A stretch of DNA of 64,000 bases from Streptomyces parvus (GTDB lineage Bacteria > Actinomycetota > Actinomycetes > Streptomycetales > Streptomycetaceae). Each line of letters starts with the position of its first letter. The first letter of the stretch is position 1. This document shows positions 8,852 to 18,799 of the stretch, one piece after another. The notes under the pieces are model-generated. The model saw only the letters and a program-made list of their open reading frames with translations. It ran no database searches and was not told the origin of the DNA. A program made the translations under genes and the position numbers. The stretch covers positions 3,348,001 to 3,412,000 of the forward strand of contig NZ_CP135079.1 in assembly GCF_032121415.1 (NCBI RefSeq), in the 5' to 3' direction.

Positions 8852-10306
8852 TCAGGCCCAGGTGATGAGCCGCTTCGGCTGCTCAAGGATCGCCGCGACA
8901 TCGGCCAGCACCTTGGAGCCGAGTTCACCGTCGACCAGGCGGTGGTCGAACGACAGGGCCAGCGTGGTGACCTGACGCGGCTTCACCTTGCCCTTGTGGA
9001 CCCACGGCTGGAGTTTGATCGCACCGACCGCCAGGATCGCGGACTCGCCCGGGTTGAGGATCGGCGTACCGGTGTCGACGCCGAAGACGCCGACGTTGGT
9101 GATGGTCACCGTGCCGCCCGCCATCGCCGCCGGGGACGTCTTGCCGTCCCGGGCCGTGGTGACCAGCTCGCCCAGCGCTTCCGCGAGCTGCGGCAGCGTC
9201 TTGTCGTGCGCGTCCTTGATGTTCGGCACGATGAGACCGCGCGGGGTGGCCGCGGCGATGCCCAGGTTGACGTAGTGCTTCTGCACGATCTCCTGGTCGG
9301 CCTCGTCCCAGGCGGCGTTGACCTCGGGGTTCCGCTTGATTGCGACGAGGAGGGCCTTGGCGATGATGAGGAGCGGGTTGACCCGCACCCCCGCCATGTC
9401 CTTGTCCTCCTTGAGCTCGGCCACGAGCTTCATCGTGCGCGTCACGTCGACCGTGACGAACTCGGTGACGTGCGGCGCGGTGAACGCGCTGCCGACCATC
9501 GCCTGAGCGATGGCCTTGCGGACGCCCTTGACCGGGATACGGGTCTCGCGGGCGGAATCCGAGGCGGCGGCGGGGACAGCGGCTGCCGGGGCCTGGGGGG
9601 CCACCGGGGACGCGACCGCCGCGGGAGCCTCGGAAGCGGCCGGAGCCGCCGCCGCGTGGACGTCCTCGCGGGTGATGATGCCGTCCTTGCCGGTCGGCAC
9701 CACCGTCGCCAGGTCGATGCCCAGGTCCTTGGCCAGCTTGCGGACCGGCGGCTTGGCGAGCGGGCGGCCGCCTGCCGGAGCACCGGTCGGCGAGGCCGCC
9801 GCCGGAGCGGGCGCCGGCGCCCCGTGCCCGTTCAGCTCGGCCTGCACCGCCGCCGCGACGGCGGCGGCCTCGGGCGCGGCGGCCGCGCCCTTGCGCGGGC
9901 GGCGCTTGGTGGAGGTCTCGGCGACCCCGTAGCCCACCAGGACCGGCGTGCGGCCCTTCGGCGCGGCCTCGGCCTCCGGCGCCTCCACCGGCTCCTGGGC
10001 CGGAGCGGCGGCGGCCGGGGCGGGCGCGTCGCCGCTGCCCGGAGCCACGTCGATCGCGATGATCACCTGGCCGACATCGACGGTCGTGCCCTCGGGGAAG
10101 CGCAGCTCGTGCACCACCCCGTCGAACGGGATCGGCAGCTCGACGGCCGCCTTCGCCGTCTCGACCTCGCACACGACCTGGCCGTCGGTGACGGTGTCGC
10201 CGGGCTGGACGAACCACTTGAGGATCTCGGCCTCGGTCAGTCCTTCACCCACGTCGGGCATCTTGAACTCACGGAAGCGAGCAGACGTTTCGGTCATCGT
10301 CGTCAC
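8852..10306 (-). CDS. bkdC1: Branched-chain 2-oxoacid dehydrogenase E2, dihydrolipoyl acyltransferase (operon 1)
   Basis: A 484-aa E2 core of the complex that turns branched-chain 2-oxoacids from Val, Leu and Ile into acyl-CoA primers for branched fatty acids and polyketides. Domains: lipoyl domain 11-90 with lipoylated K52 in VETAKAAVE; Ala/Pro linker; peripheral subunit-binding domain about 175-215 (RKLAKDLGIDLATVVPTGKDGII); acyltransferase domain to the end with DHRLVDG near 456. GTG start at 10306 after GAGGAGAGG; an ATG three codons later is possible. It is the third gene of operon 1, 11 bp after the E1 beta gene. No E3 gene is present here. Confidence 0.93.
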   Translation of the reverse strand: MTTMTETSARFREFKMPDVGEGLTEAEILKWFVQPGDTVTDGQVVCEVETAKAAVELPIPFDGVVHELRFPEGTTVDVGQVIIAIDVAPGSGDAPAPAAAAPAQEPVEAPEAEAAPKGRTPVLVGYGVAETSTKRRPRKGAAAAPEAAAVAAAVQAELNGHGAPAPAPAAASPTGAPAGGRPLAKPPVRKLAKDLGIDLATVVPTGKDGIITREDVHAAAAPAASEAPAAVASPVAPQAPAAAVPAAASDSARETRIPVKGVRKAIAQAMVGSAFTAPHVTEFVTVDVTRTMKLVAELKEDKDMAGVRVNPLLIIAKALLVAIKRNPEVNAAWDEADQEIVQKHYVNLGIAAATPRGLIVPNIKDAHDKTLPQLAEALGELVTTARDGKTSPAAMAGGTVTITNVGVFGVDTGTPILNPGESAILAVGAIKLQPWVHKGKVKPRQVTTLALSFDHRLVDGELGSKVLADVAAILEQPKRLITWA

Positions 10307-10317
10307 GAACCCTCTCC

Positions 10318-11298
10318 TCAGAACGCCAGCGAGCGGTCGACGGCGTCGAGCACCCGGTCCAGACCGGGCAGGTACTCGTCCTCCAGCCGGGCCGGCGGGT
10401 AGGGGACGTGGTAGCCGCCGACCCGCAGTACGGGGGCTTCGAGGTGGTAGAAGCAGCGCTCGGTGATCCGGGCGGCGATCTCCGCGCCGGAGCCGTAGAA
10501 GACGGGCGCCTCGTGGACGACCACGACCCGGCCGGTCCTCTCCGCCGACTTCTGGACGGCGTCGAAGTCGATCGGGGCCATCGAACGCAGGTCCAGGACC
10601 TCGATCGACTTGCCCTCCTCCTGGGCGGCCGCGGCCGCCTCAAGGCAGACCTTGACCATCGGCCCGTACGCGACGAGCGTGAGGTCGCTGCCCTCGCGGA
10701 CGGTGACTGCCTTGTGCAGCGGGCCGGGGATGGACTCGGTGTCGACCTCGCCCTTGTCCCAGTAGCGGCGCTTGGGCTCGAAGAAGATGATGGGGTCGTC
10801 GCTCTGGACGGCCTGCTGCATCATCCAGTACGCGTCGCTCGCGTTGGACGGCGAGACCACCTTCAGGCCCGCGACGTGCGCGAAGAGCGCCTCGGGGGAC
10901 TCGCTGTGGTGCTCGACGGCGCCGATGCCACCGCCGTACGGAATGCGCACGACGACCGGCAGCTTGACCTTGCCCAGCGCGCGGGCGTGCATCTTGGCGA
11001 GCTGCGTGACGATCTGGTCGTACGCGGGGAAGACGAAGCCGTCGAACTGGATCTCGACGATGGGGCGGTAGCCGCGCAGGGCCAGGCCGATCGCCGTGCC
11101 GACGATGCCGGACTCGGCGAGCGGGGTGTCGATCACCCGGTCCTCGCCGAAGTCCTTCTGCAGCCCGTCGGTGATCCGGAAGACACCGCCCAGTTTGCCG
11201 ACGTCCTCGCCCATGATGAGGACCTTGGGATCGGTGTCGAGGGCGAGGCGGAGCGACTCGTTGAGCGCTTTCGCGATGGACATCTTTTCCGCGGCCAT
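10318..11298 (-). CDS. bkdB1: Branched-chain 2-oxoacid dehydrogenase E1 beta subunit (operon 1)
   Basis: A 326-aa E1 beta subunit; with E1 alpha it forms the thiamine diphosphate-dependent decarboxylase. It shows the transketolase pyrimidine-domain signatures ([21 protein letters not shown], then [19 protein letters not shown]) and the C-terminal transketolase domain ([17 protein letters not shown]). The ATG at 11298 lies 2 bp after the E1 alpha stop; a second ATG five codons on is possible. Length is normal. It is 56-60% similar by eye in motifs to the operon 2 copy, but not a recent duplicate. Confidence 0.93.
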   Translation of the reverse strand: MAAEKMSIAKALNESLRLALDTDPKVLIMGEDVGKLGGVFRITDGLQKDFGEDRVIDTPLAESGIVGTAIGLALRGYRPIVEIQFDGFVFPAYDQIVTQLAKMHARALGKVKLPVVVRIPYGGGIGAVEHHSESPEALFAHVAGLKVVSPSNASDAYWMMQQAVQSDDPIIFFEPKRRYWDKGEVDTESIPGPLHKAVTVREGSDLTLVAYGPMVKVCLEAAAAAQEEGKSIEVLDLRSMAPIDFDAVQKSAERTGRVVVVHEAPVFYGSGAEIAARITERCFYHLEAPVLRVGGYHVPYPPARLEDEYLPGLDRVLDAVDRSLAF

Positions 11299-11300
11299 GG

Positions 11301-12461
11301 CTACTTGCCCTCCTCGGCAGAGTCGGCGAACGATGCCTGGTAGGCGGCGAACTGGGCGCGCTCCTCGTCCACGAGGGAGTTGCCGTCGGCGTAGGCGTGC
11401 TCGAACAGGGCCATCGGCTCCGGGTCGGGCATCGCGCGTACCGCTTCCCGTACCCGCTTGCCGAGGGTCTCGCTCTCCTCGTCCAGGGCGGTGAAGAAGG
11501 CGTCGTCCGCGAACTTCTCCTTCTCCAGGTACGCGCGCAGCCGCAGGATCGGGTCCTTGGCCTCCCAGGCGGCCCGCTCCTCGTCGGCCCGGTACTTCGT
11601 CGGGTCGTCGGAGGTGGTGTGGGCGCCCATGCGGTAGGTGAACGCCTCGACGAGGGTCGGCCCCTCGCCGCGGCGGGCCCGCTCCAGCGCGGAGCGGGTG
11701 ACGGCGAGGCAGGCGAGGACGTCGTTGCCGTCGACGCGGACGCCGGGGAAGCCGAAGCCCTGGGCGCGCTGGTAGAGCGGCACGCGGGTCTGCCGCTCGG
11801 TGGGCTCGGAGATGGCCCACTGGTTGTTCTGGCAGAAGAAGACGACCGGGGCGTTGTAGACCGCGGAGAAGGTGAACGACTCGGCGACGTCGCCCTGGCT
11901 GGAGGCGCCGTCACCGAAGTACGCGATCACGGCGGAGTCCGCGCCGTCCTTGGCGACCCCCATGGCGTAGCCGGTGGCGTGCAGCGTCTGCGAGCCGATG
12001 ACGATCGTGTACAGGTGGAAGTTGTTGCTGTTCGGGTCCCAGCCGCCGTGGTTCACACCGCGGAACATGCCGAGCAGGTTGGTCGGGTCCACGCCTCGGC
12101 ACCAGGCGACCCCGTGCTCCCGGTAGGTCGGGAAGACGTAGTCGTCGTCGCGCAGGGCGCGGCCACTGCCGATCTGGGCGGCCTCCTGGCCGAGCAGCGA
12201 GGCCCACAGGCCCAGCTCGCCCTGACGCTGGAGGGCGGTCGCCTCGGCGTCGAAGCGGCGGGTGAGCACCATGTCCCGGTACAGGCCGCGCAGCTCTTCC
12301 GCGCTCAGGTCGATGCTGTAGTCCGGGTGCTCGACGCGCTCGCCCTCGGGCGTCAGCAGCTGTACGAGCTGGGGCTCGGCGCTCTGCGGCTTCTTGGCGG
12401 CGCTGGTCCGCTTGCTGGCGCGTCGCGGTTTACGCGCGGCGGCAGTGCTCTCCACGGTCAC
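11301..12461 (-). CDS. bkdA1: Branched-chain 2-oxoacid dehydrogenase E1 alpha subunit (operon 1)
   Basis: A 386-aa E1 alpha subunit. The thiamine diphosphate motif GDG...NN is present as [11 protein letters not shown]...FFCQNNQ, and the conserved SxxDPTKYR phosphorylation-loop equivalent appears as [12 protein letters not shown]. The first 40 residues are a basic Lys/Arg/Ala tail ([15 protein letters not shown]) not found in the operon 2 copy. GTG start at 12461, 7 nt after GGAGGAG. First gene of a three-gene operon, divergent from the response regulator gene. Confidence 0.93.
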   Translation of the reverse strand: MTVESTAAARKPRRASKRTSAAKKPQSAEPQLVQLLTPEGERVEHPDYSIDLSAEELRGLYRDMVLTRRFDAEATALQRQGELGLWASLLGQEAAQIGSGRALRDDDYVFPTYREHGVAWCRGVDPTNLLGMFRGVNHGGWDPNSNNFHLYTIVIGSQTLHATGYAMGVAKDGADSAVIAYFGDGASSQGDVAESFTFSAVYNAPVVFFCQNNQWAISEPTERQTRVPLYQRAQGFGFPGVRVDGNDVLACLAVTRSALERARRGEGPTLVEAFTYRMGAHTTSDDPTKYRADEERAAWEAKDPILRLRAYLEKEKFADDAFFTALDEESETLGKRVREAVRAMPDPEPMALFEHAYADGNSLVDEERAQFAAYQASFADSAEEGK

Positions 12462-12809
12462 GTGCGTGCTCCTCCGTCGGTCCGGCCCCCGGGGTCTGCC
12501 GGGAACCAGTGCGGCTCGCCTGAGTCCGGAGCCGTGCACGGGGTGGGTGCCGGTCGGGCCGGGATCAGGCGTGACAGGTGCCCCGGCGAGCGCCCTGTCA
12601 TAGGCACGTTACCCAGTGCATCGCATAACTGCGAAACCCTCTCTGACCTGCGATTTTGCTTGGATTTCCAAGTAAATCGAAAAAAACGCGAAGCGCTGCT
12701 GGTCAGGGCACTGGAAACAGCCTTGCAGGCCGCCGGAACAACGGCACGTTATCCCGCGGATCAGCGCCAGGGAAGAGCGGAGGGGAGGCGAGTATGTGAG
12801 ACTGCGATC
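12462..12809. promoter_or_regulatory. 348-bp divergent region between bkdA1 and response regulator
   Basis: No gene recognised. An unusually A/T-rich segment spans about 12645-12695, with a run of A residues near 12680 and a dyad CTTGG-ATTT-CCAAG at 12659-12672. These stand out strongly against the surrounding GC and mark the likely promoter/operator zone for one or both divergent transcripts. Confidence 0.45.
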
Positions 12810-13469
12810 GTGCGCGAAGATGGAAAAATCACGGTATTTCTGCTCGACGATCATGAGGTCGTCCGGCGTGGCGTCCATGAGCTGCTCGCCTCCGAACCGG
12901 ACATCGAGGTGGTCGGCGAGGCCGGCACGGCAGCGGACGCCCTGGCGCGGATCCCGGCGACGCGGCCCGACGTGGCGGTGCTCGACGTGCGGCTGCCGGA
13001 CGGCAGCGGGGTGGAGGTGTGCCGGGAAGTCCGTTCCCAGGACGAGAACATCAAATGCCTGATGCTCACCTCGTACGCCGATGACGAGGCGCTTTTCGAC
13101 GCGATCATGGCGGGCGCCTCGGGCTATGTGCTGAAGGCGATCCGCGGCGATGAACTGCTGAATGCCGTGCGGGACGTGGCGGCCGGAAAATCCCTGCTGG
13201 ACCCCGTGGCGACCGCCCGGGTGCTGGAGCGGCTGCGTGACGGCGGCACCGCCAAGGGGGACGACCGGCTCGCGGGCCTCACCGAGCAGGAGCGCAAGAT
13301 CCTGGACCTGATCGGGGAAGGGCTGACCAACCGCGTCATCGGGGAGCGGCTGCACCTCGCCGAGAAGACCATCAAGAACTACGTCTCCAGCCTGCTGTCC
13401 AAGCTGGGCATGGAACGCCGCTCGCAGGCCGCCGCGTACGTCGCACGGCTCCAGGCCGAGCGCCGCTGA
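12810..13469 (+). CDS. Orphan NarL/FixJ-type response regulator
   Basis: A 219-aa response regulator. The receiver domain (5-122) has acidic residues D13 and D14, phosphoacceptor D59 in [12 protein letters not shown]87 and K109. A LuxR-type HTH (about 148-208, [24 protein letters not shown]...[11 protein letters not shown]) binds DNA. No histidine kinase lies nearby, so it is an orphan and its phosphodonor is unknown. The start is uncertain: GTG at 12810 fits the family N-terminus but lacks a well-placed Shine-Dalgarno. It is divergent from bkd operon 1, which it might control; that is inference. Confidence 0.9.
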   Translation: MREDGKITVFLLDDHEVVRRGVHELLASEPDIEVVGEAGTAADALARIPATRPDVAVLDVRLPDGSGVEVCREVRSQDENIKCLMLTSYADDEALFDAIMAGASGYVLKAIRGDELLNAVRDVAAGKSLLDPVATARVLERLRDGGTAKGDDRLAGLTEQERKILDLIGEGLTNRVIGERLHLAEKTIKNYVSSLLSKLGMERRSQAAAYVARLQAERR

Positions 13470-13557
13470 ACCGCCCCGGGCGGCGGGACTTTGGTCCCGC
13501 GCCACCCGGGGCAGGCGACTCTTACGCGGCCCCTACGCGCGGGGGACAGTGGAGGCC

Positions 13558-14010
13558 ATGTCCTTCGACTCCCACGGCTCCCCCCGCGAACGCCGCGCGG
13601 TAGGCACGATCGAGCGGACCGGGCCGGCCGAGCCCCTCGATCTGCTCGGCCGGGTCCCCTACGGCCGCCTCGCGACCAGCATGCGGGCCCTGCCGTTCCT
13701 GGCGGTGGCCCGGCACGTCGTGAGCGACGGCCGCATCCTGCTGCGGATGCACCGGGGCTTCGGCCACCACGAAGCGTGCGACGGGAGCGTCGTGGCGTAC
13801 GGGGCGGACAACTACAACGACGCGGCCTCGGGCGACGGCGGCAACCTGTGGTCGGTGCAGTTCACCGGGCCCGCCGAGATCGTGCGCCTCTGCCCCGAGC
13901 AGGAGGAACTGTTCGGCGCGGCTCCCGTCAGCGTCAACGGGGAGCCCTACGCGCCGGCGTACCTCCGGGTCGATCCGCACTTCGTCACGGAACACACGCT
14001 GGACTTCTGA
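13558..14010 (+). CDS. Pyridoxamine 5'-phosphate oxidase-like FMN-binding split-barrel protein
   Basis: A 150-aa protein resembling small flavin- or F420-binding split-barrel proteins. The N-terminal strand pattern LLGRVPYGRLATSMRALPFLAVARHVV corresponds to the first strands of that fold, followed by ILLRMHRGFGHHEACDGSVVAYGADNY. Substrate and cofactor are not determined. ATG at 13558 chosen; a GTG three codons upstream is also possible. It stands alone, about 90 bp after the response regulator gene. Confidence 0.75.
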   Translation: MSFDSHGSPRERRAVGTIERTGPAEPLDLLGRVPYGRLATSMRALPFLAVARHVVSDGRILLRMHRGFGHHEACDGSVVAYGADNYNDAASGDGGNLWSVQFTGPAEIVRLCPEQEELFGAAPVSVNGEPYAPAYLRVDPHFVTEHTLDF

Positions 14011-14090
14011 GCCTGTGCCCCTCTAGCGCACCGGCAGGGGTGACCGCAAGTCCGCAAAGCGGCCACGCAGAGTGATCTAACATCTGGTAA

Positions 14091-15170
14091 GTGCCGCGCT
14101 CATATGTCACTCGTCCACCTGTTCCCCCGGTCGGCGAGGTGCTGCGCCGTTACCCCGGCGTGGGCGAGCCGCTCGCCTGCGAGCCGATCACCAAAGGCCT
14201 GCTGAACCACGGATACCGCGTCTCCACGACGAGCGGTTCCTACTTCCTCAAGCACCATCTCGACAAGAAGCACCTGGACGACACCAGCGGCGAACGCGCC
14301 GCGATCGTGCGCCAGCACCGTGCCACCCAGCGCCTGAAGTCGCTCGGTGTGCCCGTCGTGCCGCCGCTGACGGACACCCGGGGCGACACCGTCACCGTGA
14401 TCGGCGAACGCTGCTACGCCCTGCACCCCTGGGTCGAGGGCCTCCACCGGGTCGGCGCCCAGCTGACCCTCGCCCAGTCGCGCCGGCTCGGCACGCTGCT
14501 CGGCACCGTGCACACCGGCCTGGAACAGGTGATGGCACCGCGCGACGGCCCGCCCCGCGCGAGCCCGCCCGGCCGGCCGGGACACCGCAGCCCCGACGCC
14601 GCCGACACCTTCGCGCTGATCGACGACCTGCTGGCCGCCGCGCGCGGCGAGGACGGCCGGGACACCCCGCGCGACGCGTTCGACGAACTCGCCGTGCACC
14701 GGCTCGTGGAGCGCCGCGCCCTGCTCGAACAGCACGCCCACCGCCGCCCGCCCACGCCGGAGGGGCCCGCCACCGGCTGGGTGCACGGGGACTTCCACCC
14801 GCTGAACCTGCTCTACCGGGGCGCCGACCCGGTCGCGATCGTGGACTGGGACCGGCTGGACGTACAGCCGCGTGCCGAGGAGGCGGTACGGGCGGCGGCG
14901 ATCTTCTTCGTCCGGCCGGCCGGGGAGCTGGACCTCGCGAAGGTACGCGCCTACGCCCGGGCGTACCGGCGGGCCGCCGGGGCGGGGGCCGGGGAACTGG
15001 CGGCCGCGGTGCACCGGGTGTGGTGGGAGCGGCTCAACGACTTCTGGATACTGCGCTGGCGCTACCGCCTGGACGACCGCAGGGCCGACCCGCAGTTTCC
15101 CGCGGTGTCGGCCCTGGCGGTGTGGTGGACGCGCGAGTACGAGGCGGTGTGCGCGGCCTTCACGGAGTGA
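14091..15170 (+). CDS. Phosphotransferase (APH / choline kinase-like fold)
   Basis: A 359-aa kinase-fold enzyme. It has the Brenner-type catalytic loop HGDFHPLNLLY (about residues 230-240) and the metal-binding DWDRLD segment 15 residues later. Such enzymes phosphorylate small hydroxyl compounds such as homoserine, choline or aminoglycosides; the acceptor here is unknown. GTG start at 14091. The 3' end converges with a Ser/Thr kinase gene with a 42-bp gap. A Pro/Arg-rich insert near 150-170 is a likely disordered loop. Confidence 0.85.
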   Translation: MPRSYVTRPPVPPVGEVLRRYPGVGEPLACEPITKGLLNHGYRVSTTSGSYFLKHHLDKKHLDDTSGERAAIVRQHRATQRLKSLGVPVVPPLTDTRGDTVTVIGERCYALHPWVEGLHRVGAQLTLAQSRRLGTLLGTVHTGLEQVMAPRDGPPRASPPGRPGHRSPDAADTFALIDDLLAAARGEDGRDTPRDAFDELAVHRLVERRALLEQHAHRRPPTPEGPATGWVHGDFHPLNLLYRGADPVAIVDWDRLDVQPRAEEAVRAAAIFFVRPAGELDLAKVRAYARAYRRAAGAGAGELAAAVHRVWWERLNDFWILRWRYRLDDRRADPQFPAVSALAVWWTREYEAVCAAFTE

Positions 15171-15212
15171 CCGGCGCCGACCGGCGTGTGCCGGCCGGCT
15201 CCGGTGGATGCC

Positions 15213-16805
15213 TCAGCCCGTCGTGGCGCCCAGCGCCGTCTCGCCGGGCGTCGTGCCCGTACCGCCGTCCTCGCCGCCGGCCCCGCCGTCGTCACCGGCG
15301 CCGCCCGGGGTGCCGGGGTCGGTCGTCGGGTCCGTGGGCTCGCCCGTGGGCTCGCCGGTGCTGCCCTCGTTGGTGCTGCCGTCCGACGTGCCGCCGTCCG
15401 TGCCGGTCGGCGTCGGGGACGGGCTGAACGTCGGCTCGCTCGGGGTCGGGTCCGGGGTCCACTGCGGCGGGTTCGGCTCGGTCCGGCCACCGCTGGTGGT
15501 GTCCGGCTCCTCCGGCTCCTCGCTCTCCTCCTCGGTCGGCTCCTCCGAGGGCTCGTCCTCGGACTGGCTGACCGAGGTCGACGGGGTGACCGGGTCCTTC
15601 TTGTCGCCGTCGCCCTGCGCCGCGTTGAGGGCGAAGGCGACGCCCGCGCCGATCGCGATCAGGGCCAGCAGGACGAAGAGCCACATCTTGCCGCGCCCGC
15701 CGGAGCGCCGCTGCCCGCCGCCGTCGTACCCCCCGTCGTCCGGGTTGAACGGGGGCAGGATCGGGCCCTGCGAGGTGTCCCCGTGCATCGGGTGCCCCGT
15801 GCCCATCGCGCGGGTGGAGCCGGTCATGCCGTGCGGCGGAGTCTGGCCCCCCTCGTGCAGCGCGACCGGGCCGGTGTTCCAGGTGCCCGTGTGGCCGCCC
15901 TGCACCTGGAGCATCTGCAGGCTGTACTGGACGAGCCCGCGCATCTCCTCGGCGCTCTGGAAACGGTCGTCCGGGTCCTTCGCCAGCGAGCGCATCACCA
16001 TCCCGTCCAGCTCCGGCGGGACCACGTCCGAGACCTCGGAGGGCGGCACCGGGATGTCCTGGACGTGCTGGTAGACCACCGAGAGCGGGGTCTCGCCGGT
16101 GAACGGGGGCCGCAGCGCCAGCAGCTCGTAGAGCAGGCAGCCGGTGGCGTACAGGTCGGACCGGTGGTCGACGGCCTTGCCGAGCGCCTGCTCGGGGGAG
16201 AGGTACTGCGGCGTACCCATGACCATGCCGGTCTGGGTCATCGTCGACTGCGCGCCGTGCAGCGCGCGGGCGATGCCGAAGTCCATCACCTTGACCGCGC
16301 CGGAATCCGTGATGATCACGTTGGCGGGCTTGATGTCGCGGTGCACGATGCCGTGCTGGTGCGAATAGGCGAGGGCTTCCAGTACACCCGAGACGATGAT
16401 CAGCGCCTGCTCGGGCGGCGGGGCCTCGGCGGTCAGGAGCAGATCGCGGATGGTCCGGCCCTCGACCAGTTCCATCACGATGTACGGGACGGTCTGGCCG
16501 CCCACGACGTCCTCGCCGGAGTCGTACACGGCGACGATCGCATGGTGGTTGAGGCCCGCGACGGACTGTGCCTCGCGGGTGAAGCGGGCCTTGGAGACCG
16601 GGTCCTCGGCCAGGTCGGAGCGGAGCAGTTTCACCGCGACCGTGCGTCCGAGCCGGACGTCCTCCGCCGCGTAGACCTCTGCCATGCCGCCGCGGCCGAG
16701 CCGGTGGGTCATCCGGTAACGGCCGTCACCGACGACGCCGCCGACGCCCCAGGAGTCGGTGCCATCCGAGACTCCGCCGCCGTTTGCTTCGGAATCGGGT
16801 GCCAT
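15213..16805 (-). CDS. Membrane Ser/Thr protein kinase with Thr/Pro-rich external tail
   Basis: A 530-aa Hanks-type kinase. The kinase domain covers 28-290: glycine loop GRGGMAEV 37-44, ATP lysine K59, HRD 155-157, DFG 175-177. A single membrane helix at about 374-393 (MWLFVLLALIAIGAGVAFAL) is followed by some 135 residues rich in Thr, Ser, Pro, Glu and Gly with no PASTA domain. The tail may sense or span the cell wall. It is divergent from a second kinase gene (17159), and the two share a 353-bp promoter region. Confidence 0.93.
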   Translation of the reverse strand: MAPDSEANGGGVSDGTDSWGVGGVVGDGRYRMTHRLGRGGMAEVYAAEDVRLGRTVAVKLLRSDLAEDPVSKARFTREAQSVAGLNHHAIVAVYDSGEDVVGGQTVPYIVMELVEGRTIRDLLLTAEAPPPEQALIIVSGVLEALAYSHQHGIVHRDIKPANVIITDSGAVKVMDFGIARALHGAQSTMTQTGMVMGTPQYLSPEQALGKAVDHRSDLYATGCLLYELLALRPPFTGETPLSVVYQHVQDIPVPPSEVSDVVPPELDGMVMRSLAKDPDDRFQSAEEMRGLVQYSLQMLQVQGGHTGTWNTGPVALHEGGQTPPHGMTGSTRAMGTGHPMHGDTSQGPILPPFNPDDGGYDGGGQRRSGGRGKMWLFVLLALIAIGAGVAFALNAAQGDGDKKDPVTPSTSVSQSEDEPSEEPTEEESEEPEEPDTTSGGRTEPNPPQWTPDPTPSEPTFSPSPTPTGTDGGTSDGSTNEGSTGEPTGEPTDPTTDPGTPGGAGDDGGAGGEDGGTGTTPGETALGATTG

Positions 16806-17158
16806 CAGTCCTCGCCGTCGTATCTGTCCGCGCGTCCGCGGGTTCTCACGGTGCCTTGCTGCATTGCCACGTCACGCTACAGCCTCCGCCGGACACCACG
16901 GTTCCGCTCCGGCAGGATCATCGGGCCGCCCGGCGCGTCCTGCACATGAATTTGATGCGTTTCCTGTAACGCTTCCGAGACGCTTCTTGTGCGTAGGGTC
17001 ACGGAACGGGCACCCGGCTTGACGTGTCGGACCCCTACGGCAGACTTGGCGCGTAATCGCGTTGTACGGGAACCGCGTCGCACGCAATCACGTCAGACAG
17101 AAACACGTCGGACAGAAACACCGCGTGCGACCGCGCGCCGCCGAGGGGGATGCAAGTC
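16806..17158. promoter_or_regulatory. 353-bp divergent region between two kinase genes
   Basis: No gene recognised. A 15-bp tandem repeat ACGTCAGACAGAAAC / ACGTCGGACAGAAAC (17090-17104 and 17105-17119, one mismatch) lies 40-70 bp before the rightward kinase start. The rest shows moderate A/T enrichment around 16945-16990. The repeat is the best candidate regulator site. Confidence 0.45.
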
Positions 17159-18799
17159 ATGAGCCAGGACGGCGCACAGGGCCGCTATGCGGGCGGGGCG
17201 GTCGCGGGCGGCCGCTACCAGCTGCGCGACCTGCTCGGCGAGGGCGGGATGGCGTCCGTCTACCTGGCCTACGACTCGGCCCTGGACCGCCAGGTCGCGA
17301 TCAAGACCCTGCACACCGAGCTCGGCCGCGAGCAGTCCTTCCGCGAGCGCTTCCGGCGCGAGGCGCAGGCCGTCGCCAAGCTCCAGCACACCAACATCGT
17401 CTCCGTCTTCGACACCGGCGAGGACGAGCTCGGTGGTGCGCTGATGCCGTACATCGTCATGGAGTACGTCGAGGGGCAGCCGCTCGGCTCGGTGCTGGCG
17501 GCCGACATCCGCCAGCACGGCGCGATGCCGGCCGACAAGGCCCTCAAGGTGACGGCGGACGTGCTCGCCGCCCTGGAGACCAGCCATGAGATGGGCCTGG
17601 TCCACCGGGACATCAAGCCGGGCAACGTGATGATGACCAAGCGCGGCGTCGTCAAGGTCATGGACTTCGGCATCGCCCGCGCCATGCAGTCCGGCGTCAC
17701 CTCGATGACCCAGACCGGCATGGTCGTCGGCACCCCGCAGTACCTCTCCCCCGAGCAGGCCCTCGGCCGCGGCGTCGACGCCCGGTCCGACCTCTACTCG
17801 GTCGGGATCATGCTCTTCCAGCTGCTCACCGGCCGGATCCCGTTCGACGCGGACTCACCGCTGGCCATCGCGTACGCGCATGTGCAGGAGGAGCCGGTCG
17901 CGCCCTCCAGCATCAACCGGTCGGTCACCCCGGCGATGGACGCCCTCGTCGCCCGCGCGCTCAAGAAGAACCCGAACGAGCGCTTCCCCAGCGCCGCCGC
18001 GATGCGCGACGAGATCGCCCGCGTGCTGAACGCCTCCGGCGGCCAGACCGGCGCCCCGATGATCGTGTCCGGCGGCGGGCCCGCCAACAGCGGCTCCGGC
18101 GTCGGCTCGGCGGTGTTCCCGCCGGTCGACCAGAGCGCCCCGGCGCCCCACAGCGTCCAGACGCCGTACCAGCCGCATCCGCACCAGCAGCCGGGGCCGT
18201 ACAGCCAGCCCACGCCCGCGCCCACACCGAGCTACGGCTACCCGCAGTCCGGCCAGGTCCAGGGCTACCCGGCCCCGGGCCGGCTGTCCCACCAGACCCC
18301 GCCGCCGTACTCGATCAACCCGCAGCACGCGACGGCCGTGGGCACCACCGGTGGCGGCGGTTCGAAGCGGAACATGCCGGTCGTCGTCGGCTCGATCGTC
18401 GTGGCCCTGCTGGCCGTCGGCGGTCTGATCACCGCGATCGCCCTCCAGGGCGACGGCAAGGACGACGAGGCGGGCAAGGGCGGCGAGACGGGCACCGAGC
18501 AGGTGGAGGGCTACCGCCCGCCGGAGCGCAACCGGACGATGAAGGAGACGGAGTGCTCCAACGCCTCCGAGGACTCCAACGACCCGAAGAAGGTCCGCGC
18601 ACCCAACTTCATCTACAAGGACATCCTGTCGGCGAAGTCGTGCGCGGCCGCCGCGGGCTGGACGATCAAGGTGATCGAGGAGCCGGGCAACACCTATGCC
18701 GAGGACCAGGTCGTCGGCCAGTTCCCGTCCTCCGGTGCGGCGGTCGACGAGCGCGGCGCCCACTTCGAGCTGAAGGTCTCCACCGGAAAGCCGTCCTGA
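17159..18799 (+). CDS. Membrane Ser/Thr protein kinase with single PASTA-like domain
   Basis: A 546-aa kinase. The kinase domain spans 18-275: glycine loop GEGGMASV 27-34, K49, HRD 149-151, DFG 169-171. A Pro/Gln/Tyr-rich juxtamembrane linker (about 310-400) leads to one membrane helix (PVVVGSIVVALLAVGGLITAIAL) and an external domain with VRAPNFIYKDILSAKSCAAAAG...VVGQFPSSGAAVDERG, which looks like one PASTA repeat with two or three cysteines. The ATG at 17159 was chosen because GAGGGGGA lies 8 nt before it; the ATG three codons upstream is too near that site. It is paired with the divergent kinase at 15213. Confidence 0.93.
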   Translation: MSQDGAQGRYAGGAVAGGRYQLRDLLGEGGMASVYLAYDSALDRQVAIKTLHTELGREQSFRERFRREAQAVAKLQHTNIVSVFDTGEDELGGALMPYIVMEYVEGQPLGSVLAADIRQHGAMPADKALKVTADVLAALETSHEMGLVHRDIKPGNVMMTKRGVVKVMDFGIARAMQSGVTSMTQTGMVVGTPQYLSPEQALGRGVDARSDLYSVGIMLFQLLTGRIPFDADSPLAIAYAHVQEEPVAPSSINRSVTPAMDALVARALKKNPNERFPSAAAMRDEIARVLNASGGQTGAPMIVSGGGPANSGSGVGSAVFPPVDQSAPAPHSVQTPYQPHPHQQPGPYSQPTPAPTPSYGYPQSGQVQGYPAPGRLSHQTPPPYSINPQHATAVGTTGGGGSKRNMPVVVGSIVVALLAVGGLITAIALQGDGKDDEAGKGGETGTEQVEGYRPPERNRTMKETECSNASEDSNDPKKVRAPNFIYKDILSAKSCAAAAGWTIKVIEEPGNTYAEDQVVGQFPSSGAAVDERGAHFELKVSTGKPS

